From assembly GCF_003339685.1 (NCBI RefSeq), contig NZ_QPKI01000005.1, positions 62,001-126,000 on the forward strand: a DNA stretch of 64,000 nt, read 5' to 3'. Under the pieces are notes generated by a model that was given only the letters and a program-made list of their open reading frames with translations, was not told where the DNA came from and did not search any database. Positions 46,752-55,987 of this stretch are shown here, piece after piece (positions within the stretch are counted from its first letter, which is position 1; each line of letters opens with the position of its first letter). Origin of the DNA: Halomonas sp. DQ26W (GTDB taxonomy: Bacteria > Pseudomonadota > Gammaproteobacteria > Pseudomonadales > Halomonadaceae). The translations under genes and the position numbers were made by a program.

Positions 46752-48002
46752 ATGCCCCACCTGCATGTAGCGCTAGTGACAGAGCGTCCCGAAGCCAGCC
46801 TGATCCCCCTGCTGCAGCTTCGACCCCAGCGGGTCGTGCTGGTTGCCGGACGGCAGCAGCAACAGACCGCCGAGCGGCTGCAGATCCTGCTGCAGCACGA
46901 GCTGTCCTCCCATATCGAGATCCATCGGTGGGACAAAATGCCGGAGCGCGACCCACAGCGCCTCAGCGAGTTCGCCACTCGTTTAGCCCAATGGCTATCT
47001 CAGCAACAACATGACACCGCTGAACTCGAGGTCACTTATGACCTTGCCGACAGTGACAAGCTCACCGCCCTGCTATTCCAGAAGGCCATGAGCCACTGCA
47101 AGGCCGACTGGCTCTATGTCGATAGCCGTGCCGGCGCGCTCTACCGCATGGGACCAGGATTAAACCCTTCGACGCTGGAGGCCGTGGCCATCGAGCCCGT
47201 GCTCGATGTCGATACCTTCCTGCAGGCCAATGGTCGCAAGCGCATCAAGGCGCTGTCCGACAACCCGGCCTGGCGCAGCGCCGCCAAGCGGCACAAGACG
47301 CTGACCCGCTACCTGGGCCACCAAACCGACAAGCTGGCGTGGCTGTTGAGCGAGCTCCATGAACGGGTTCACGGTTCGCACGGCGTACTGGTCACGACCG
47401 ACCCGCGCGAAGGCCCACGCCTCGCCCCATCCGCCCGCCAGCAGCGGCTGAGTCACGTACCACACTTTCCCTGTACTGACGCGCTGAGCGAGTTGAATGC
47501 GACCGGGATGCTCGAGTGGTCAAGCTCCGACCCTCAGCGGGTAAGCTTTTCCTCCCTGGCGGGTGCGCTCTACCTCGGCGGCGGGTGGCTAACCGAATAC
47601 GCCTGGCTCTGTGCCCAGGAAGTCGGGCTGCACCAGGCCTGCTGCGGGGCCCATGTGCTCGATCTCAGCGGACATCACAACGGCGAACCCGTAGTCTCCG
47701 ACTGCCTGGCCGTGCACCACAACCAACTGCTGTTCATCGAGTGTCTGACCACACTGCCCGGCCCAGAAGCCTGCCTTCAGCAGGGGCTAAAGCAATTGCA
47801 CGACCTGCTAGACCACTCAGCCGGGCTGGCGAGTACCCGCCTGCTGCTGGCCTGCGGAGAATTCGACCGCTCACGCCAGCGCCTGACCGACCTACAGCAC
47901 AGCCAAGGGCTAGAGGTAGCGGTGATCGAGTGCGACGACCTGAAACAGCTGCCCGTCTATCTTCGTCACTGGATGGAGACTGGCCGCTGGCCACAGCCCT
48001 GA
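46752..48002 (+). CDS. CARF-domain DUF1887 (Card1/VC1899-like) protein, degenerate nuclease site
   Basis: A 416-residue protein with an N-terminal CARF-type Rossmann domain (HVALVTERPEASLIPLLQL; the usual TGGTK ligand motif reads DLADSDKLTALL) and a C-terminal PD-(D/E)xK-like domain (GGALYLGGGWLTEYAW). The nuclease residues are Asp317 (VVSDCLAV) and Glu330, but the lysine of the usual ECK motif is leucine (IECLTT, Leu332). Family members are cyclic-oligoadenylate-activated nucleases of type III CRISPR, or orphans such as Vibrio VC1899. No CRISPR genes adjoin it. Start ATG 46752 with AAGGA; its stop lies in a tandem repeat. Confidence 0.8.
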   Translation: MPHLHVALVTERPEASLIPLLQLRPQRVVLVAGRQQQQTAERLQILLQHELSSHIEIHRWDKMPERDPQRLSEFATRLAQWLSQQQHDTAELEVTYDLADSDKLTALLFQKAMSHCKADWLYVDSRAGALYRMGPGLNPSTLEAVAIEPVLDVDTFLQANGRKRIKALSDNPAWRSAAKRHKTLTRYLGHQTDKLAWLLSELHERVHGSHGVLVTTDPREGPRLAPSARQQRLSHVPHFPCTDALSELNATGMLEWSSSDPQRVSFSSLAGALYLGGGWLTEYAWLCAQEVGLHQACCGAHVLDLSGHHNGEPVVSDCLAVHHNQLLFIECLTTLPGPEACLQQGLKQLHDLLDHSAGLASTRLLLACGEFDRSRQRLTDLQHSQGLEVAVIECDDLKQLPVYLRHWMETGRWPQP

Positions 48003-48110
48003 GCGGTGTAGACAGCCCTGAGCGGTGTAGTGTAGACAGCCCTGAGCGGTGTAGACAGCCCTGAGCGGTGTAGACAGCCCTGAGCGGTGTAGACAGCCCT
48101 GAGCTTGTGG
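47993..48110. repeat. 19-bp tandem repeat spanning the CARF gene stop codon
   Basis: Five full copies of ACAGCCCTGAGCGGTGTAG (starting 47993, 48012, 48036, 48055, 48074) and a sixth that diverges after ACAGCCCTGAGC (48093). A 5-base TGTAG insertion separates copies 2 and 3. The first copy holds the last codons and TGA stop of the CARF gene. Copies are identical, so expansion is recent. There are no spacers, so it is not a CRISPR array. Confidence 0.95.
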
Positions 48111-48130
48111 AACGCCCTGAACCCGCTAAC

Positions 48131-48158
48131 AAAAAAGCCCCCGTCAGGCGACAGGGGC
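48131..48158 (-). terminator. Terminator of the outer-membrane protein gene
   Basis: GCCCCCGTC and GACAGGGGC (48137-48158) form a stem with a 4-base loop and one bulge. On the minus strand it is followed by six Ts (48136 to 48131). It lies about 77 bases past the outer-membrane protein stop. Confidence 0.75.
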
Positions 48159-48234
48159 GAGAAACGTTTTACATACGGACCCGAGTCAACGTCGGGACCC
48201 GGGCCGATCCCGCCAGCGGGTCGACGGCCACCGA

Positions 48235-48735
48235 TCAGAAACGAAAGCGCACACCGACGCTTGCCGCATCGAAGGTGTGGTCGGACTCGTCCAGGTAGCG
48301 CATGTAGTCGGCACCGACCGCCAGGTTGGGCGCCACGTCGAACTCGGCGCCGGCTCCATAGGAGAAGCCGTTCTCACGGTCCACGTCGAAATCCACTTCG
48401 GTCATGCCAACCAGGCCGTAAAGCCGGAATTCCTGGGAAATGGGTGCAATGCCCTTGGCGTAGGCGCCTATCAGGTGGTCCAGTTCGACATCACCATCGG
48501 ATCCGCCAGTGCCGAGATGGGCCTCCGCAGCGAAGAATTCGTTGAATTGGGCGCCACCTCTAACGCGTAGCCCTGTCGAGTTGGCGGACGAAGCACCATC
48601 GGGATTGAGATCCCAGAACATGGCATCGCCACCGACATACCCTTGAGGAAACATCGGTGTCTGGTACTGGGCCTGCGCTGCGGTTGCGAAGGCGCCGGTG
48701 ACCAATAGAACAGCGGGGATGGCTAGCAGTTTCAT
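48235..48735 (-). CDS. Outer-membrane beta-barrel protein (OmpA-like porin fold)
   Basis: A 166-residue exported protein. The signal peptide (LLAIPAVLLVTGAFATAAQA) is followed by an eight-stranded barrel pattern of alternating residues (YVGGDAMFWDL, LRVRGGAQFNEFFAAEAHLG, FRLYGLVGMTEVDFDV) and the C-terminal SVGVRFRF ending in Phe, the outer-membrane assembly signal. It belongs to the short opacity/OmpX-like group. The ATG at 48735 has GGAGGTG upstream. Function unknown. Confidence 0.88.
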   Translation of the reverse strand: MKLLAIPAVLLVTGAFATAAQAQYQTPMFPQGYVGGDAMFWDLNPDGASSANSTGLRVRGGAQFNEFFAAEAHLGTGGSDGDVELDHLIGAYAKGIAPISQEFRLYGLVGMTEVDFDVDRENGFSYGAGAEFDVAPNLAVGADYMRYLDESDHTFDAASVGVRFRF

Positions 48736-48826
48736 GAAGCACCTCCAATTAAGAAACAGCGTTTCCTTACATGCAAAGCAAGTGTGGCCCACGAAACATG
48801 GCTGTTCAAGCCCAACGTTTCCGGAA

Positions 48827-48843
48827 AGTGTTCAGATTTGTCA
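48827..48843 (+). promoter_or_regulatory. Candidate activator-binding box upstream of the hydroxyacid dehydrogenase
   Basis: AGTGTTCAGATTTGTCA shares 12 of 17 positions with ACTGTCCAAATGTGTCC at 50004-50020. Each lies about 95-117 bases upstream of a -24/-12 promoter. A shared enhancer for the AcoR-type activator is inferred. Confidence 0.35.
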
Positions 48844-48942
48844 ATTCAACAACCCAACTGCTGTTCGATTAACGACAACACGACTTTTCACTAAGCAAGA
48901 ATGACTAGAGCAAAACCTTATTTTTCAGTTAATTGAGCATCA

Positions 48943-48958
48943 TGGCATAAAAAATGCT
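48943..48958 (+). promoter_or_regulatory. Candidate sigma-54 promoter of the D-2-hydroxyacid dehydrogenase gene
   Basis: TGGCATAAAAAATGCT has GG and GC separated by exactly ten bases, as the -24/-12 consensus requires, and matches TGGCA and TGCT around them. It lies 63 bases before the ATG at 49021, leaving room for a start site near 48968. Confidence 0.6.
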
Positions 48959-49020
48959 CATGGATCGTAAACCAGGTATTTTCTCGAGCCCGAGATGTCA
49001 TTCAAAAACAAGGAGTACGC

Positions 49021-49974
49021 ATGAAAGCTGTCTTTCTAGATAGAGAGTCACTTGACCGCAACGACCTCGACCTGGCAGCCGTGGAGAACTCCGTCGAGCA
49101 ACTCATGACGCACCCACAAACCACACCAGATCAGGTGCAGGAGCGGCTAAAGGGTCAGGATATCGTCATCGTCAACAAGGTGGTGCTCGATCGCGAAGCA
49201 TTGGAAGCCCACCCACCACGCTTGATCTGTGTCGTCGCCACCGGCGTCAACAATATCGATCTTGATGCCTGTCGCGATCTTAATATAACCGTATGTAATA
49301 GCCGCGGCTATGGTACTGATTCCGTGGCCCAGCACAGCCTCAGCTTGATGCTGGCGCTTTCCACCCGACTCCTCGATTATCACCAGACCATCAAGCGGGG
49401 CGACTGGCAACGGAGTACGCAATTCTGTCTGCTCGACTATCCCATTCAGGAACTCGCCGGTAAGACCCTGGTTATCGTCGGCCATGGCACCTTGGGGCGT
49501 CGTGTCGCAGACCTGGCAAAAGCCTTTGGTATGCATGTGCGGATCGCCGCCAGGCCGGGAAACACCTCCGGGGACGATAGGCAGCCCCTGAGCGAACTGC
49601 TCCCTCTAGCCGATGTAGTGAGCCTGCACTGCCCCTTGAACGAAGCCACCCAAGGCCTGATCGACAGCCCCGAACTGGCTGCCATGAAGCCGACCGCGCT
49701 TCTGATCAATACCGCACGCGGAGGGCTGGTGAATGAAGCCGCGCTGGCATCGGCCCTGCGTCGTGGAGAGATCGGTGGTGCCGGAATCGATGTCGTCGAT
49801 GGCGAGCCCCCCGCAGCAGACAACCCGCTGTTCACAGGCGACATACCCAATCTCATCGTGACCCCTCACAACGCCTGGGGTGCCAGGGAGGCTCGCCAGC
49901 GCATTGTCGGACAATTGGTCGAAAATATTCTGGGCTGGCAGCAAGGCCGGTCAGTTCGCGTCGTCAGCAACTAG
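49021..49974 (+). CDS. D-2-hydroxyacid dehydrogenase (HprA-like)
   Basis: A 317-residue NAD(P)-dependent enzyme that reduces 2-oxoacids, or oxidises D-2-hydroxyacids. The NAD motif is GHGTLGRRVADLAKAFG. The catalytic Arg is in NTARGGLV, the Glu in DGEPPAADN and the His in TPHNAWG. It resembles hydroxypyruvate/glyoxylate reductases. It has its own sigma-54-type promoter and lies upstream of the alcohol dehydrogenase/Dpp operon, which suggests the island handles a hydroxy- or 2-oxoacid. Confidence 0.93.
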   Translation: MKAVFLDRESLDRNDLDLAAVENSVEQLMTHPQTTPDQVQERLKGQDIVIVNKVVLDREALEAHPPRLICVVATGVNNIDLDACRDLNITVCNSRGYGTDSVAQHSLSLMLALSTRLLDYHQTIKRGDWQRSTQFCLLDYPIQELAGKTLVIVGHGTLGRRVADLAKAFGMHVRIAARPGNTSGDDRQPLSELLPLADVVSLHCPLNEATQGLIDSPELAAMKPTALLINTARGGLVNEAALASALRRGEIGGAGIDVVDGEPPAADNPLFTGDIPNLIVTPHNAWGAREARQRIVGQLVENILGWQQGRSVRVVSN

Positions 49975-50003
49975 CCGGCTGTACATTCACGACACTGTAC
50001 AGA

Positions 50004-50020
50004 ACTGTCCAAATGTGTCC
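50004..50020 (+). promoter_or_regulatory. Candidate activator-binding box upstream of the alcohol dehydrogenase operon
   Basis: ACTGTCCAAATGTGTCC lies 94 bases upstream of the GG of the sigma-54 promoter at 50097 and resembles the box at 48827-48843. Two nearby TGTACA palindromes (49980-49985 and 49996-50001) could be further half-sites. Confidence 0.35.
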
Positions 50021-50096
50021 TTCCGGCTGGAAAAACTCGACACCCCCAAACACCACAATTGACAAAAATATTGCTAAGCGATTGATATGCAAGAGT

Positions 50097-50112
50097 TGGC
50101 ATGAGAGTTGCC
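50097..50112 (+). promoter_or_regulatory. Strong sigma-54 promoter of the alcohol dehydrogenase/Dpp operon
   Basis: TGGCATGAGAGTTGCC matches the -24/-12 consensus (TGGCAYG-N4-TTGC) at every conserved position. It is 64 bases before ATG 50176. It is the best sigma-54 promoter in the window and probably drives the run of co-directional genes that ends before the AcoR-type regulator gene. Confidence 0.85.
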
Positions 50113-50175
50113 AGTAGTATCCATACAGGCTCGATAGCGTCATGCCGTGCTTACAACAATGACAAGGAGAAACCC

Positions 50176-51219
50176 ATGAAAGCAGCCGTGCTTCATGCCT
50201 ACGACGAGAAGGTCGAACGCTCTGACCTGGTCACCTACGAAGATTGGCCGGACCCCAAGATCGAGAAGGCCGATGACGTCATCGTAAGGATCGGTGGCGC
50301 CGGCGTGTGTCGCACCGACCTGCACATCATCGAAGGGCTCTGGCGCGAGCATGCACCAATCGAACTGCCCTTCGTGATGGGACATGAAAATGCCGGTTGG
50401 GTCGAGGAGGTAGGCCCCGGCGTCACCAGCGTCAAGCCGGGCGACGCGGTGATCTGCCACCCCCTGGCAACCAACGGCCACTGCCTGGCCTGCCGGCGCG
50501 GCAATGACATGCACGCTGAGGAGAGCAGCTTTCCTGGCATCAACGCCCAGGGCGGTTACGCCGACTACCTCTACACGAACGAGCGGGCGCTGATAAAGCT
50601 ACCCGGTAGCCTGGCCCCCAAGGACGTTGCGCCCTACACCGATGCAGGCCTCACCGCCTACCACGCGGCCAAGAAGGCCGCCCAGCATCTGGTGCCCGGC
50701 CAGAAGGTGGTGGTGCTGGGGGTGGGCGGTCTCGGCCATATCGGCGTGCAGGTCCTGGCGGCGCTGTGCGGAGCCGAGATCATCGCCATCGATCGTGCCG
50801 AGAGTGCCCTGAAACTGGCCGAGTCAGGCGGTGCCCACCACGCCATCAAGGCCGACGGCGGTGAAGTCGACGCGGTGATGTCGCTGACCAACGGCCATGG
50901 CGCCGAGGCGGTGCTCGACTTCGTCGGCGAGGGCGATGCGGTCAGCAAGGGCCTGGCCATGACCCGCGCCAACGGCAGCTATTACGTGATCGGCTATGGC
51001 GGCAAGATCGAGATTCCCACCATCGACATGGTCGTCACCGAGAAGAGCATCATCGGCAATCTGGTGGGCACCTACCCGGAACTCGTCGAGCTGATGGCCC
51101 TGGCCGACCGTGGCGCCGTGGAACTGGCCACCCGCGAGTACGCCCTGAAAGACGCCAACCAGGCGCTTCATGACCTGCATCATGGAAGAGTGCCAGGACG
51201 TGCCGTCCTGATTCCCTAG
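50176..51219 (+). CDS. Zinc-type alcohol dehydrogenase
   Basis: A 347-residue medium-chain NAD(P)-dependent alcohol dehydrogenase. The catalytic zinc ligands fit Cys45 (GVCRTDLH) and the GHEN motif (His70, Glu71); the nucleotide motif is GVGGLGHIGVQ. The structural-zinc loop is unusual: three cysteines (Cys94, 103, 106) and then RRGNDMHAE, where the fourth Cys of the family is absent. AAGGAGA precedes ATG 50176. First gene behind the strong sigma-54 promoter. The alcohol is unknown. Confidence 0.9.
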   Translation: MKAAVLHAYDEKVERSDLVTYEDWPDPKIEKADDVIVRIGGAGVCRTDLHIIEGLWREHAPIELPFVMGHENAGWVEEVGPGVTSVKPGDAVICHPLATNGHCLACRRGNDMHAEESSFPGINAQGGYADYLYTNERALIKLPGSLAPKDVAPYTDAGLTAYHAAKKAAQHLVPGQKVVVLGVGGLGHIGVQVLAALCGAEIIAIDRAESALKLAESGGAHHAIKADGGEVDAVMSLTNGHGAEAVLDFVGEGDAVSKGLAMTRANGSYYVIGYGGKIEIPTIDMVVTEKSIIGNLVGTYPELVELMALADRGAVELATREYALKDANQALHDLHHGRVPGRAVLIP

Positions 51220-51282
51220 CCCTTTTCAGTGGCCTGCCCTGGCGGGTCGCGACATTTCTCTTGCTAGTGAGAGCACTTACCG

Positions 51283-52302
<1,020 letters not shown>

Positions 52303-52304
52303 TC

Positions 52305-53315
52305 ATGGGAAATACCGCGCTTAAGCAGGAAATCGGTGCCTTGCCGGATGACGTGGTACTACGCGTATCGAACCTGAAGAAATATTTTCCGGTCGGCAAG
52401 ACCTTTTTCAAGAAGAACCAGCGCGTGGTCAAGGCCATCGACGACGTCTCCTTTACCGTCAACAAGGGGGAAGTGGTGGGCCTGGTCGGCGAATCCGGCT
52501 CTGGCAAGACCACCATCGGGCGCATGATCATGCGCCTGATCGACCCCACCTCGGGCAGCATGGAGTTCGGTGAAACCGACGTGGCCACGGCAGAAGGCAA
52601 GGAGCTGATGGCCATGCGCAAGGCCATCCAGATCATCTTCCAGGACCCCTACGGCAGCCTCAACCCGCGGATGAAGGTCGGCCCTATCATTCGCGAAGGC
52701 CTGGATGTCCACCGCATGTACAGCATGGCCGAGCGTAACGAGCGCATCGCCAAGCTGCTCGAAACGGTTGGCCTGGGCGCCGCCCACGTCAACCGCCACC
52801 CCCACGAGTTTTCCGGTGGACAGCGCCAGCGCATCGGCATTGCCCGGGCCCTGGCGGTCAGTCCTCAGCTGCTGGTCGCCGACGAACCGGTCTCAGCCTT
52901 GGACGTGTCGGTCCAGGCCCAGGTACTGAACCTGCTTCAGGATCTCAAGGAGGAATACAACTTCTCCATGCTGATGATCTCCCACGACCTGGGCGTGGTC
53001 GAGCATGCCTGCGACAAGGTCATCGTGCTCTATCTGGGCAGGGTCATGGAGATGGCGCCGGCCGGCAAGCTCTATGCCAACCCTACCCATCCATACACTC
53101 AGTCGCTGCTCTCGGCGATGCCGATCCCCGACCCGCGTCGCCGCGACGACAAGACTCGCATCATCCTCAAGGGGGACATTCCCAGCCCGATCAGCCCACC
53201 CTCCGGCTGCGTGTTCCGTACCCGCTGCCCGATAGCCACCAAGGAGTGTGCCGAGGTCGTGCCGCCGCTGGAAGAAACGAGTCCAGGGCATTTCAAGGCC
53301 TGCATACATCGCTGA
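52305..53315 (+). CDS. Dpp/Opp-type ABC ATPase (DppF-like)
   Basis: A 336-residue second ATPase of the importer. Walker A GESGSGKTT, Q-loop IFQDPYGSLNPR, signature FSGGQRQRIG, Walker B LLVADEPVSALDVS, and the C-terminal extension ending SGCVFRTRCPIATKECAEV. The insert KKNQRVVKAIDDVSF before Walker A is typical of DppF/OppF. GGGAGG precedes ATG 52305; a TTG at 52299 is the only longer option. It pairs with the DppD-like subunit. Confidence 0.93.
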   Translation: MGNTALKQEIGALPDDVVLRVSNLKKYFPVGKTFFKKNQRVVKAIDDVSFTVNKGEVVGLVGESGSGKTTIGRMIMRLIDPTSGSMEFGETDVATAEGKELMAMRKAIQIIFQDPYGSLNPRMKVGPIIREGLDVHRMYSMAERNERIAKLLETVGLGAAHVNRHPHEFSGGQRQRIGIARALAVSPQLLVADEPVSALDVSVQAQVLNLLQDLKEEYNFSMLMISHDLGVVEHACDKVIVLYLGRVMEMAPAGKLYANPTHPYTQSLLSAMPIPDPRRRDDKTRIILKGDIPSPISPPSGCVFRTRCPIATKECAEVVPPLEETSPGHFKACIHR

Positions 53316-53350
53316 TTAAAGCCGGAATGAAACGAACGGGAGTCAAGACA

Positions 53351-54283
53351 ATGACAACAACCGCTGAAGCATCCCAACAACCACCCTCAGGCGAGAGAAA
53401 GGACACGCAGGTCGTCGCCGCCAGGCGCAGCATGTGGAAGGCTGCCTTGCGATCCCTGTATCGGTCCAAGGCGGCATTCGGATCAGCCATTTTTCTACTC
53501 TTGATGATTTTCATCGCATTGACTGCCCAATGGATCGCGCCACATGACCCACAGGGGATCGACATCGGCAATCGTATGCTCTGGCCGGTTTGGTCAGCTT
53601 CTAACTCCAATCCCATCTATCTGCTGGGGACCGATGCCCTCGGCCGCGACATCCTCAGCCGCCTGATCTTCGCCTCCCAGATGACCCTGGTCGTCGCCAT
53701 TTCGGCAGTTATCGTCAGCGGTCTGGTGGGCATCTTCATGGGACTGATCAGCGGCTTCTTCGGCAGCTGGATGGACGCTGTGATCATGCGCCTCGCCGAC
53801 CTGCAACTGGCCTTCCCCAGCCTGCTGATCGGCCTGATCGTCATGGCCCTGATCGGCTCTGGCGTCGTCGAGTTGATCTTCGTGATTGCGCTCACCCAGT
53901 GGGCCTATTACGCGCGTATCGTGCGTTCTGAAGTCATCAAGGTCAGGGAAACAGAATACGTTCAAGCCTCACGGGCGCTGGGTGCCGGCAATATGCGCCT
54001 GATCTTCAAGCATGTGCTCCCTAATGCACTGGCATCCATGCTGGTGGTGGCCAGCTTCACCCTGGCCATCGCCATCTATTACGAAGCGTCACTGAGCTTC
54101 TTCGGTCTGGGGATTCCCCCGGCGATTCCCACATGGGGAAACATGATCGCCGATGCGCGAAACATCATGCTGCGCAACTGGTGGTTCGCCTTCTTCCCTG
54201 GTCTGGCCATTACGTTCACCGTCCTCGCTTTCAATCTTCTCGGGGATTGGGTGCGGGATCACTTCGATGTCAAAGCGGAATAG
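53351..54283 (+). CDS. Dpp-type ABC permease (DppC-like)
   Basis: A 310-residue permease. It has the DppC N-terminal segment (KAALRSLYRSKAAFGSAIF), the motif HDPQGIDIGNRMLWP before LLGTDALGRDILSRLIF, and the EAA loop (QASRALGAGNMRLIFKHVLPN). About six membrane segments. ATG 53351 has GGGAG upstream. The gene comes before the binding protein, an order unlike the usual A-B-C-D-F arrangement. Confidence 0.92.
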   Translation: MTTTAEASQQPPSGERKDTQVVAARRSMWKAALRSLYRSKAAFGSAIFLLLMIFIALTAQWIAPHDPQGIDIGNRMLWPVWSASNSNPIYLLGTDALGRDILSRLIFASQMTLVVAISAVIVSGLVGIFMGLISGFFGSWMDAVIMRLADLQLAFPSLLIGLIVMALIGSGVVELIFVIALTQWAYYARIVRSEVIKVRETEYVQASRALGAGNMRLIFKHVLPNALASMLVVASFTLAIAIYYEASLSFFGLGIPPAIPTWGNMIADARNIMLRNWWFAFFPGLAITFTVLAFNLLGDWVRDHFDVKAE

Positions 54284-54347
54284 GAGTCTTAACTACAAGG
54301 TTATACACACAACACGCCAAAACACGCCAAACAGTCTGGAGACAACA

Positions 54348-55910
54348 ATGAAAATGCCATCCAAGATAATACGCCGGGCCCTGCTACCGTCACTGGCGCT
54401 CACCGCGATCGCCAGTGCGGTCCAGGCCAATACCGTCACCTATGTGCTCTACGAAACCATCGACGTCATCGGAGACCCGGTGATGAACGTCAACTATTCG
54501 GAGCAGATGGTCTCGAAGGCGCTCTTCGAGCCTCTCGTCTGGGACTTCGATGCCCGGGCTCCCGAAGGGGAAAGGAGCGGCCTGCGCCCGGCTCTGGCCA
54601 CCGAGTGGGAGCCAGTAGAAGGTGAGAATGCCTGGCGCTTCAAGTTACGCGAGGGTGTGACCTTCCACAACGGCGAGCCCTTCACCGCCGCGGCCGTCAA
54701 GTACAGCATCGAGCGGGTACACGAAGAGGGCTTCCCCAGCGGGGACAAGTTCCTGGATGTACCCATCGACCATGTGGAGATCGTCAACGACCACGAGGTG
54801 ATCATCCATACCACCGAGCCGGCGCCAATCCTGCCCAGCCAGCTTTCGCGCAACGGGGCCTTCATCATGGAACCGGGGCACTACCAAGCCATCGGCGAGA
54901 TCGATGACATGCGTTTCCAGCCGATGGGTACAGGGCCGTTCAGCCTGAACGAATATCGCGCCGATGACCGAGTGATCCTCGATCGCCATGATGACTACTG
55001 GGGCTGGCACGACAACAGCAACGTCGAGCAGTTGGTCTTCCGCAATATTCCCGAGGAATCGACGGCGCTGGCCGAACTGATCGACGGCAATGTCGATATC
55101 ATTCGCCTGCGGCCCGACCTGGTCGATTCGGCTGAAAATGCCGATGGGGTGACCACCATCGTCGGACCTAGCCTGGTGCGTGGCATGCTCGGCTTGAACA
55201 TGGACATGTACGAGGAACTGCGCGATCCACGTGTCCGTCAGGCGCTGAACTACGCCATCAACCGTGAAGAGATGATTGATGCTCTGGCCTTCGGCAATCA
55301 GGATCTGCAGATGGTCAACGTGGTCAACCCGCCTAATGTCAATCCTGACCTGGAGCCGTACCCGTTCGACCTCGAAAAAGCGATGGAACTGCTCGCCGAG
55401 GCGGGTTACCCGCAGGGCTTCACCATCGACACCATCGATGTCATGACGCCCGAATCCTTCAACTACGCCGAGATCGCCGCAGCCTACTGGAGCGCGATCG
55501 GTGTGAACGTCGGCGAAGTGCGTCAGCTCGACTGGAGCGTGGTTCGTGAGCGTTGGGCACAGCGGACTTTGAGCGTGCATGCGTTCGCCTGGTCGGCCGC
55601 AGAGAATACGCCGGAGACCGACATGTGGGCGGTGCACGATGGCCGTCAGACCAACTCCACCCACTGGGCCACCTACAGCGATCGCTACCAGGAGTGGGAG
55701 GAGATGTATGAGGAGCTCTCCTCGACCATCGATGAGCACCGTCGCCAGGAGCTCAACTATGCCATGCAGGAGATCCTCCACGAGGATCCGCCGTGGCTCT
55801 ACACCTACCTGATGCCAATCCCCATGGGGCTCAATGAGCGTATCGGTGGCTACTACCCGCATCCGTCAATGCTGCTGGAAGACTGGGCCTCCATTTACGT
55901 AAAGGAGTAA
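54348..55910 (+). CDS. Dpp-type ABC substrate-binding protein (SBP family 5)
   Basis: A 520-residue periplasmic receptor with a signal peptide (ALLPSLALTAIASAVQA) and the family-5 core (ALATEWEPVEG, WRFKLREGVTFHNGEPFTA, DDYWGW, LNMDMYEELRDPRVRQALNYA in pieces). Such proteins bind peptides, opines, nickel or sugar oligomers. No hint of ligand is visible. Followed by an unusually strong mRNA hairpin before the DppB-like permease gene. Confidence 0.92.
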   Translation: MKMPSKIIRRALLPSLALTAIASAVQANTVTYVLYETIDVIGDPVMNVNYSEQMVSKALFEPLVWDFDARAPEGERSGLRPALATEWEPVEGENAWRFKLREGVTFHNGEPFTAAAVKYSIERVHEEGFPSGDKFLDVPIDHVEIVNDHEVIIHTTEPAPILPSQLSRNGAFIMEPGHYQAIGEIDDMRFQPMGTGPFSLNEYRADDRVILDRHDDYWGWHDNSNVEQLVFRNIPEESTALAELIDGNVDIIRLRPDLVDSAENADGVTTIVGPSLVRGMLGLNMDMYEELRDPRVRQALNYAINREEMIDALAFGNQDLQMVNVVNPPNVNPDLEPYPFDLEKAMELLAEAGYPQGFTIDTIDVMTPESFNYAEIAAAYWSAIGVNVGEVRQLDWSVVRERWAQRTLSVHAFAWSAAENTPETDMWAVHDGRQTNSTHWATYSDRYQEWEEMYEELSSTIDEHRRQELNYAMQEILHEDPPWLYTYLMPIPMGLNERIGGYYPHPSMLLEDWASIYVKE

Positions 55911-55916
55911 CCCGTC

Positions 55917-55949
55917 ATGGGTCAGCCGGCCTCTGGCCGGTTGCCCCAT
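55917..55949 (+). other. Long intra-operon hairpin after the binding-protein gene
   Basis: A 15-bp stem with two mismatches (55917-55931 with 55935-55949) around a TCT loop. The core CCGGCC/GGCCGG is perfect. No T-run follows. Hairpins directly after the binding-protein gene of an ABC operon often protect the upstream mRNA and raise the binding protein's relative amount. Confidence 0.7.
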
Positions 55950-55987
55950 GGTCACCATAACAAGACAGATTTCCGGGAGCGCCTTCG

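Noticed and set aside
47993..48110. Short repeats beside a CARF protein, as a possible CRISPR array
   Set aside because: The units are head-to-tail with no spacers and include the gene's stop codon, and no cas genes adjoin.
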